Source: Mesorhizobium sp. M7A.F.Ca.US.006.01.1.1 (GTDB lineage Bacteria; Pseudomonadota; Alphaproteobacteria; Rhizobiales; Rhizobiaceae). Taken from it: 32,327 nt of DNA. Each line of letters starts with the position of its first letter. The stretch's first letter is position 1. Made by a program: the position numbers and the translations under genes. Below, piece after piece: positions 26,580 through 32,327 of the stretch. Location of the stretch: NCBI RefSeq assembly GCF_003997935.1, contig NZ_RZQL01000049.1:1-32327 (forward strand), written 5' to 3'. Under the pieces are notes generated by a model, which had not been told where the DNA came from, ran no database searches, and worked only from the letters and a program-made list of their open reading frames with translations.

Positions 26580-26767
26580 CTTCGTCATCCACGGGCGGAG
26601 CAAGGAGTGTAGCGACGCAGCGCAGACCCGAGGATCCATGCCGCGACTTCAAAGCGTCACTACGGTGCAGAGTTCTGCTCGGCTGCATTCCTTGGTCAAG
26701 GTCACGGCATGGATCCTCGGGTCTCCGCGACGGAGCTTCGCTCCTGCTTCGCCCGTGGATGACGAAG
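26580..26767. repeat. long imperfect inverted repeat, intergenic
   Basis: Arms of about 68 bases (26580-26647 and 26700-26767) face each other across about 52 bases. Both contain CTTCGTCATCCACGGGCG and GACCCGAGGATCCATGCCG or their complements, with scattered mismatches. It encodes nothing convincing. It lies between the converging Lrp-type regulator and the formyltetrahydrofolate ligase, so it may also act as a terminator. It resembles dispersed non-coding repeats of rhizobial genomes, but I cannot assign it to a named family. Confidence 0.8.
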
Positions 26768-26868
26768 GTGGGTGCCTTGGGTCAATCCCGAATGCCTCTG
26801 CGATCCATCGAGACGAACCATGACAACCTGGTTGCTGACAGGCCGCTAACCACCCTGTGGGGCCTGGA

Positions 26869-27522
26869 CTAGCTGGCCTCCGTTACCACCCTATCCATCG
26901 GGATATCATGCGGCTGCGGATAAATGGTGGCGATGCGCTGCAGTTCGTAGCCGACGCCGATGACCAGCGGCTTGAACGGCATCGCTGCGAGCGTGCGGTC
27001 AAAGAAGCCGCCGCCATAACCCAGGCGGTAATTCTGGGGGTCGATACCGACGATCGGCGAGATGACGATGTCCGGCAGCACCGGATCGCCCTCGGCCGGG
27101 ATCGGGATGTTCCAGACGCCTTTCTCCAACCTGTCGCCCGCTTTGTAGGCGCGAAAGATCAGCGGCTGCCCCTTCTCGATGACGATGGGCAGGGCGGTGC
27201 GGCCGCCGCGTTCGTTTATGGACGCCATCCAAGGCCGCAAATCCGGCTCGCCGCGAAACGGCCAGTAGAGACTGACCATGCGGCCGGCGATCTCGCCGAT
27301 GATCGCGTCGAGACCTTCGGCAATACGATGCGACATCACCGTTCGCGCGTCGGCCGAAACGGCGAGACGCGCGGCGATCAGGCGCTCGCGCTCGGCCTTG
27401 CGCCAGCGCCTGACGTCGGTCCAGTCGCTCAAAGGCGCGCGGAATTCCGGGTCGAGTTCGTGCATGAAGCAGGGCGGCGAGGCATACTGTGCCGGAGCGT
27501 CGTCGTCATGATCGTCAGCCAT
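26869..27522 (-). CDS. 5-formyltetrahydrofolate cyclo-ligase family protein
   Basis: 217 residues. The family core is present: RKAERERLIAARLA (N-terminal basic helix), SLYWPFRGEPDLRP, LPIVIEKGQPLIFRAY, and the ATP/substrate loop GYGGGFFDRTL at about 168-178. The usual enzyme converts 5-formyl-THF and ATP to 5,10-methenyl-THF in the cytoplasm. The N-terminus has about 20 extra acidic residues; a second ATG at 27465 would remove them. GAGGTGA precedes the ATG at 27522. The gene diverges from the NDH-2 gene. Some rhizobial members may act on related folates, so the family name is safer than a gene name. Confidence 0.88.
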   Translation of the reverse strand: MADDHDDDAPAQYASPPCFMHELDPEFRAPLSDWTDVRRWRKAERERLIAARLAVSADARTVMSHRIAEGLDAIIGEIAGRMVSLYWPFRGEPDLRPWMASINERGGRTALPIVIEKGQPLIFRAYKAGDRLEKGVWNIPIPAEGDPVLPDIVISPIVGIDPQNYRLGYGGGFFDRTLAAMPFKPLVIGVGYELQRIATIYPQPHDIPMDRVVTEAS

Positions 27523-27685
27523 GCCTCACCTCGTCGCGTGTTCGACAACGCTATACCTCGCGATACGATACAACATGTGCATTCACGACATGCAACGACG
27601 AGTCTCGGGTAGTGGTTATCTGTTGTTGCATTGCACAAAAATACCTACATCCGAGACAGGCAATCTTGCTATCAGGGTGAACGAA

Positions 27686-28951
27686 ATGAACGAAGCCAGG
27701 CATCATGTCGTCGTTGTCGGCGCGGGTTTCGGCGGCCTCGAATTCACCCGCGCGCTTGCTGGTGCTCCGGTGCGCATCACCATGATCGACAAGCGCAACC
27801 ATCACCTCTTCCAGCCACTGCTCTATCAGGTGGCGACCACGGCGCTGGCGACCTCCGAAGTTGCCTGGCCGATCCGCCACCTGCTGCGCAAGCGCAAGGA
27901 TGTGACGACGCTGCTTGCCAATGTCGTCGGCATCGATCGTGCCAGCAAGAATGTCTTGCTCGATGACGGCAGCACTGTCGCCTACGACACGCTGCTGCTC
28001 GCCACCGGTGCCCGCCATGCCTATTTCGGCCATGACGAATGGGAGCCGTTCGCACCTGGCCTAAAGACCTTGGAGGACGCCACCACGATTCGGCGCCGCA
28101 TTCTTCTGGCCTTTGAGCAGGCCGAGCGGGAAATCGATCCCGCCAAACGCCAGGCGTTGCTGACCATTGCGATCGTCGGTGGCGGGCCGACAGGCGTCGA
28201 GCTTGCCGGCACCATCGTCGAGCTGGCGCATGACACGCTGCGCGGCGAGTTCCGCAACATCGACACGCGGCAGACGCGCGTGGTGCTGATCGAGGCCGGC
28301 GACCGGATCCTGGCCAATTTCGCACCGAAGCTTTCCGACTATGCATCGAAGGCGCTCGAGCGGCTCGGCGTGACGGTCGAACTCGGCCGGGCCGTCACAC
28401 GCTGCGACGCCGAAGGTGTTGTGTTTGGCGATAAGCAACTGGCCGCCCGAACGATCCTGTGGGCAGCCGGCGTTGCCGCTTCGCCAGCCGCTGAATGGCT
28501 GGGAGCGAAGGCGGACCGCGCGGGCAGGGTGCTGGTCGAGCCTGACCTCAGCGTGCCCGGCAGCCCGGAGATCTTTGTCATCGGCGACGCCGCCCTTGTG
28601 TTGCGGCCGGACGGGCGGCCGGTTCCCGGCGTGGCGCCTTCCGCCAAGCAGGAGGGCCGACATGTTGCGGCTACCATCAAGGCCAGGCTCGGCGGCGACA
28701 ACACCGCGCGTCCTTTTCAATACAGGCATGCCGGCGATCTGGCGACGATCGGCAAACGCGCCGCCGCCATCGATTTCGGCTGGATCAAGCTCACCGGCTG
28801 GCTCGCCTGGTGGCTGTGGGGAGTGGCCCACATCTATTTCCTGATCGGTTTTCGCAACCGGCTTGCGGTTTCGCTGAGCTGGCTATGGATCTACGCGACG
28901 GGGCAGCGCAGCGCGCGGCTGATCACCCAGGGCGACGACGACAAGGGCTGA
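27686..28951 (+). CDS. ndh: type II NADH dehydrogenase (NDH-2)
   Basis: 421 residues with two dinucleotide-binding folds: FAD site VVGAGFGGLEF at about 11-20 and NADH site IAIVGGGPTGVELAG at about 160, plus LLATGARHAYFGHDEWE, the second FAD contact IGDAA and the quinone-side PSAKQEGRHVA. The C-terminus has aromatic amphipathic helices (GWLAWWLWGVAHIYFLIGFRNR) that bind the membrane. It passes electrons from NADH to ubiquinone without pumping protons. The ATG at 27686 has AGGG 8 bases upstream; upstream in-frame extension is unsupported. GTG at 27677 is an alternative. It is a single gene. Confidence 0.94.
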   Translation: MNEARHHVVVVGAGFGGLEFTRALAGAPVRITMIDKRNHHLFQPLLYQVATTALATSEVAWPIRHLLRKRKDVTTLLANVVGIDRASKNVLLDDGSTVAYDTLLLATGARHAYFGHDEWEPFAPGLKTLEDATTIRRRILLAFEQAEREIDPAKRQALLTIAIVGGGPTGVELAGTIVELAHDTLRGEFRNIDTRQTRVVLIEAGDRILANFAPKLSDYASKALERLGVTVELGRAVTRCDAEGVVFGDKQLAARTILWAAGVAASPAAEWLGAKADRAGRVLVEPDLSVPGSPEIFVIGDAALVLRPDGRPVPGVAPSAKQEGRHVAATIKARLGGDNTARPFQYRHAGDLATIGKRAAAIDFGWIKLTGWLAWWLWGVAHIYFLIGFRNRLAVSLSWLWIYATGQRSARLITQGDDDKG

Positions 28952-29098
28952 TTTCTTCACCCGGATCGTTCATCCGCACGTCATCTGTTGCTGATCGAGT
29001 GGCGGCTTCATGCGCGCGACTTGTTGAATGGACTCAAGCGGGTTTCAGAGCGAAGTTCGCTTCGGGGCAGGGCTTGTCAGGTTGTCGAAGGAGAAAAC

Positions 29099-31078
29099 AT
29101 GTCGCAACTGCTCCGTCCCGTCTCCCGTCGCGATCTCCTTGCGGGCGCCGCCGCCACAGGGGCGCTGATCATGCTGCATCCGTTCTCAGCCAGGGCTCAA
29201 GGTAACCAGGCGCATCTCCGGATCATGGAGACCACCGACATCCATGTAAACGTGCTGCCTTACGACTACTACGCCGACAAAGCGAACGACACGATGGGCC
29301 TGTCGCGCACGGCTTCCCTGATCGACGCGGTGCGCAAGGAAGCCGTGAATTCGATGCTGATCGACAATGGCGACCTGCTTCAGGGTAATCCGATGGGCGA
29401 CTACATCGCCTATGAGAAGGGCCTGAAGGACGGCGACGTGCATCCGATCATGAAGGGTATGAACCTGCTCGGCTACGAGTGCTCGACGCTGGGCAACCAC
29501 GAATTCAACTATGGCCTGTCTTTCCTGGACAAGGTGCTGGCCGGCGCCAATTTCCCCTTCGTCTGCGCCAATCTTATCCGCGGCACCGAGCTTGCCGCGA
29601 ACCCGCGCGACGACAAGCTCTACCTGAAGCCGTACGTCATCCTCGATAAGAAGATCAAGGACGGTTCGGGCGCCGAGCAGCCGATCAGGGTCGGCATCAT
29701 CGGCTTCGTGCCGCCGCAGATCATGGTCTGGGATCTCAAGAACCTCGAAGGCAACGTCAAGACGCGCGATATCGTCGAGGCGGCCAAGGCCTGGGTGCCG
29801 CAGATAAAGGAGGAGGGCGCCGACATCGTCATTGCGCTGTCGCATTCCGGCATCGACGTGAAGCAGGGCGACATGATGGAAAACGCCTCGTTCTTCGTCG
29901 CCGGCGTCGCCGGCATCGACGCGGTGTTCACCGGTCACCAGCATCTGGTGTTCCCCGGCAAGAAGGATTTCCAGTCGCTCGATGGTGTCGACACGCAAAA
30001 AGGCACGCTGCAAGGCAAACCCGCCGTCATGGGCGGCTTCTGGGGCTCGCATATGGGGCTGATCGACCTGATGCTGGAACGCGACGGGTCGAAATGGAAG
30101 ATCGTTTCAGCCACCTCCGAAGCGCGGCCGATCTTCGAACGCGTCGACAACAAGAACAAACCGACTGTCCCGGACGACAAGCGCATCATCGCGGCCCTCG
30201 AACAGGACCACCAGGCGACGCTGGCCTATGTGCGGCGTCCTGTCGGCAAGACCTCCGCGCCGCTCTATTCCTATTTCGCGCTGGTCGCCGACGACCCGTC
30301 GGTGCAGGTCGTCAGCCAGGCGCAGACCTGGTACCTCAAAGACATTCTCAAGAACACGCAATGGAAGGATGTGCCGCTGCTGTCGGCGGCCGCTCCGTTC
30401 AAGGCCGGTGGGCGCAACGGCGCCGACTACTATACCGACGTGCCAGCCGGCGACATCGCCATCAAGAACGTTGCCGACCTTTACCTCTATCCCAACACCG
30501 TGCGTGCGGTCGAAATCGCCGGAGCGCAGGTCAAGGAATGGCTGGAAATGTCAGCCGGCATCTTCAACCGGATCGAGCCAGGCAAGGCCGACCAGGCCCT
30601 CATCAACACCAACTTCCCATCCTACAATTTCGACGTCATCGACGGTGTGACCTATAAAATAGACCTGTCGCAGCCGTCGAAATACGATGCCAAGGGCGGG
30701 CTTGCGAATGCCGGCGCTAACCGCATCGTCGACCTGAGTTTCGATGGAAAACCGATTGATCTCAAACAGAAATTCGTCGTCGCGACCAACAACTACCGGG
30801 CCGGTGGCGGCGGCAATTTCCCTGACATCAATGCCTCGAAGATCATCTATGAAGCGCCGGACACCAATCGCGACGTCATCGTTCGCTACATTGTCAGCGA
30901 GGGTACAATCAACCCGTCAGCGGACGACAACTGGTCGTTCGCGCCGCTGCCTGGAACCAGCGCCGTGTTCGAAACCGGCGCCAAGGCGAAGGATTTCATT
31001 GCGCAGGTGAAATCGCTGAAGATCGAGCCGGCAGGCGAGGGCGAGGCAGGCTTCGCGAAATACCGCATCCTGCTTTGA
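29099..31078 (+). CDS. cpdB: Tat-exported 2',3'-cyclic-nucleotide phosphodiesterase / 3'-nucleotidase
   Basis: 659 residues, close to CpdB of enterobacteria. A twin-arginine signal (SRRDLLAG, R10-R11, then a hydrophobic stretch ending ARA near 33) indicates Tat export, whereas the enterobacterial enzyme uses Sec. The metallophosphatase motifs are in order: TTDIHVNVLPYD, NGDLLQGNP, LGNHEFNYG, ALSHSGID and TGHQHLVFPG, then the 5'-nucleotidase C-terminal domain with TNNYRAGGGGNFP. It hydrolyses 2',3'-cyclic nucleotides and 3'-nucleotides in the periplasm to obtain phosphate and nucleosides. AAGGAG lies about 6 bases before the ATG. Confidence 0.94.
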   Translation: MSQLLRPVSRRDLLAGAAATGALIMLHPFSARAQGNQAHLRIMETTDIHVNVLPYDYYADKANDTMGLSRTASLIDAVRKEAVNSMLIDNGDLLQGNPMGDYIAYEKGLKDGDVHPIMKGMNLLGYECSTLGNHEFNYGLSFLDKVLAGANFPFVCANLIRGTELAANPRDDKLYLKPYVILDKKIKDGSGAEQPIRVGIIGFVPPQIMVWDLKNLEGNVKTRDIVEAAKAWVPQIKEEGADIVIALSHSGIDVKQGDMMENASFFVAGVAGIDAVFTGHQHLVFPGKKDFQSLDGVDTQKGTLQGKPAVMGGFWGSHMGLIDLMLERDGSKWKIVSATSEARPIFERVDNKNKPTVPDDKRIIAALEQDHQATLAYVRRPVGKTSAPLYSYFALVADDPSVQVVSQAQTWYLKDILKNTQWKDVPLLSAAAPFKAGGRNGADYYTDVPAGDIAIKNVADLYLYPNTVRAVEIAGAQVKEWLEMSAGIFNRIEPGKADQALINTNFPSYNFDVIDGVTYKIDLSQPSKYDAKGGLANAGANRIVDLSFDGKPIDLKQKFVVATNNYRAGGGGNFPDINASKIIYEAPDTNRDVIVRYIVSEGTINPSADDNWSFAPLPGTSAVFETGAKAKDFIAQVKSLKIEPAGEGEAGFAKYRILL

Positions 31079-31109
31079 AGGTGGTTCGGGTCGGCTCCAG
31101 TCCCTAGCC

Positions 31110-32111
31110 TTATGGCGTGGATTGAGCCGGCTGGATGAAACGTTCCTTGATGTCAGGCATGACGAGATCCAGCGCATCGGTGGAAATGCCGCCGGAATAA
31201 CCGTTCGGCAGCTGCTTGATCAGTTCGGGATCGTCCAGCCCTTGCGAAAAGTCGCCGCCGGTGTAAGGACCGAGCAGATAGACACGGCTGTCGACGCCTT
31301 GCAGGCGATCGAGAAACCGGTTCGGCCAACCCCACATCCATTTCGCGATGTTGACGGGGACGAGCAGAGTGCCTTTGCGGCAAGCATCCGGTACATAGCC
31401 GGTCCAACCAATCGCGGCATAGCGCAGGACGCATTGCGTCAGCGATGCGCGGCTTAGCGTATGCATGTTCGGCAGTGCTGCCTTGACTGCGGCAATCGGC
31501 TTGTCCCCGCCATAGACCGAGAGATAGAAGCGCTCGTTCGGCGATAGCATGGCAAGCCATGCGGCCAGCTTTTCGCCTTCGCCCGGATCGTTGCTCTTGA
31601 CGTTGATGTTGAAGCGGCGGGCCGGGAAGTGTGCCAGAACTTCATCCAGCGACGGCATCATGCCGACACCCTTGCCGCGAAACGGAAAGGTCTTGCCGCC
31701 ATCCGCCGTATAGCCATAGCCGACATCGAGGGTCTTCAATTCGGCCATGGAATGGCTGCGCGTTTCCCCCTTGCCTTCCGTGCGGCAATCCAGCGTCCAG
31801 TCGTGGAAGACGGCGAAATTGCCGTCTGTGGTCGGGTGAACATCCAGTTCGAGTGCGTCAGCGCCCAGCGCGAAGGCGGCTTCCATCGAGGGGATTGTGT
31901 TTTCGAGGTAGGCATGGCGCGGCGGCAACATGCGGCCGGCCGTGCACGTCTCACCCGTCATGCCTTCACGCGCGTAGTCCTGGGCAAGGCCGCGATGGGC
32001 AAGCACTTCCGGCTTGCCGGCGGGGCGGCTCGACAACAGCGAGGTGTTGTTGAGCCAGATGCCCGCGGCGGCGGCGACAATGACGCCGAAGAAGATCGTC
32101 CGTTTGCGCAT
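31110..32111 (-). CDS. exported glycerophosphodiester phosphodiesterase-family protein
   Basis: 333 residues. A short basic start and hydrophobic helix (about 5-21) form a signal or membrane anchor. GDPD catalytic features: HRG at 39-41, ENT at 70-72, ELDVHPTTDG with Glu88 and Asp90, and FHDWTLD with His103. It would split glycerophosphodiesters to glycerol-3-phosphate and an alcohol on the outer side of the membrane. The segment between HRG and ENT is longer than usual and holds a Cys (TGETCTAG). The ATG at 32111 has a weak GGAAA site. It converges on cpdB with 31 bases between; both would release phosphate in the periplasm, which may be coincidence. Confidence 0.86.
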   Translation of the reverse strand: MRKRTIFFGVIVAAAAGIWLNNTSLLSSRPAGKPEVLAHRGLAQDYAREGMTGETCTAGRMLPPRHAYLENTIPSMEAAFALGADALELDVHPTTDGNFAVFHDWTLDCRTEGKGETRSHSMAELKTLDVGYGYTADGGKTFPFRGKGVGMMPSLDEVLAHFPARRFNINVKSNDPGEGEKLAAWLAMLSPNERFYLSVYGGDKPIAAVKAALPNMHTLSRASLTQCVLRYAAIGWTGYVPDACRKGTLLVPVNIAKWMWGWPNRFLDRLQGVDSRVYLLGPYTGGDFSQGLDDPELIKQLPNGYSGGISTDALDLVMPDIKERFIQPAQSTP

Positions 32112-32175
32112 CAAGTAATTTCCGATTCGTCCGTCCTGCGCGGCATCCTGCTTTGCGATCGGACTTTTTGACGGC

Positions 32176-32218
32176 GACCGGGCGGCGATATCGAGATCAT
32201 CCTCGATATCGCCCGGTC
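32176..32218. other. long hairpin without U tract between GDPD and methyltransferase genes
   Basis: Arms 32176-32195 and 32202-32218 pair over 17 bp with a 3-base bulge and a 6-base loop. It is strong, but no T run follows on either strand, so it is not a classical terminator. It may stabilise the 3' end of the upstream minus-strand mRNA. Confidence 0.65.
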
Positions 32219-32248
32219 GGCGGCAATGAAATCGAAGAGCGTGTCGGC

Positions 32249-32327
32249 TTACGCCTTGTAGACCACCTGGCGCACGTCGATGTAGCTGGCGCGAAAGCCG
32301 GCCTCGCAATAGTGCAGGTAGAACTCC
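32249..32327 (-). CDS. C-terminal end of a Cfa-like SAM-dependent methyltransferase (partial)
   Basis: Only the last 25 residues are in the window, ending EFYLHYCEAGFRASYIDVRQVVYKA. The W/E-FYLxYCEAGF segment is typical of the C-terminus of cyclopropane-fatty-acyl-phospholipid synthase relatives. The start and the catalytic domain lie outside, so the call rests on this tail alone. Confidence 0.6.
   Translation of the reverse strand, partial: EFYLHYCEAGFRASYIDVRQVVYKA

Noticed and set aside
32176..32218. Rho-independent terminator
   Set aside because: The stem is strong but no U tract follows on either strand, so it is listed only as a hairpin.

Overview
This 32.3-kb window is GC-rich, densely coded and looks like the chromosome of an alphaproteobacterium of the order Rhizobiales, most likely Mesorhizobium or a close relative. 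The main reasons are: type II glutamine synthetase (glnII) with a divergent gstI/DUF2735 gene, a glnB-glnA pair, an ATP12-type F1-ATPase assembly chaperone, an Omp25/31-like barrel protein, and an intergenic double palindrome of the RIME1 type seen in rhizobia. No rRNA, tRNA, CRISPR array, transposase, integrase or phage gene was recognised. The window is mostly core genome rather than an island.

Layout. (1) 1-4740, plus strand: the 3' part of an RluA-family pseudouridine synthase, an EamA/DMT transporter, an ATP12 chaperone, and an MHS-type MFS transporter with a large extra periplasmic domain. (2) 4837-8960: a nitrogen-assimilation cluster. gstI and glnII diverge from a regulatory region with an ideal sigma-54 promoter and an NtrC-like palindrome. 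About 0.7 kb further on, glnB-glnA runs convergently to glnII and has its own sigma-54-type promoter. (3) 9241-12786: bifunctional NAD(P)HX repair enzyme, coupled by TGAATG to an exported, cysteine-rich protein of unknown function with one c-type haem motif. (4) 12799-14331, minus: propionyl-CoA carboxylase beta subunit. (5) 14740-16161: DEAD-box-type helicase, TTG start, motif II reading DEGD. (6) 16264-18138, minus: SDR oxidoreductase followed by a membrane-anchored alpha/beta hydrolase. (7) 18168-18276: RIME1-like repeat. (8) 18467-21719: tightly packed cysK, alaX, sseA and GNAT genes, a likely sulfur/serine-linked operon. (9) 21831-23012: OmpA-domain protein and a DUF1203 protein. (10) 23246-24553, minus: outer-membrane protein made of two tandem Omp25-like barrels. 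(11) 24759-26504: ald and a divergent Lrp/AsnC regulator. (12) 26580-26767: long inverted repeat. (13) 26869-32327: 5-formyltetrahydrofolate cyclo-ligase, NDH-2, Tat-exported CpdB-type phosphodiesterase, GDPD-family protein, and the end of a Cfa-like methyltransferase.

How they work together. The clearest functional unit is region 2. PII (GlnB), adenylylatable GSI (GlnA), GSII (GlnII) and its presumed translational inhibitor GstI lie within about 4 kb, with NtrC/sigma-54 signals at both ends. I found no clear novel defence or mobile system. The items most worth follow-up are the periplasmic insertion in the MFS transporter, the haem-motif protein coupled to the NAD(P)HX repair gene, the double-barrel Omp25-like protein, and the GSI/GSII clustering.
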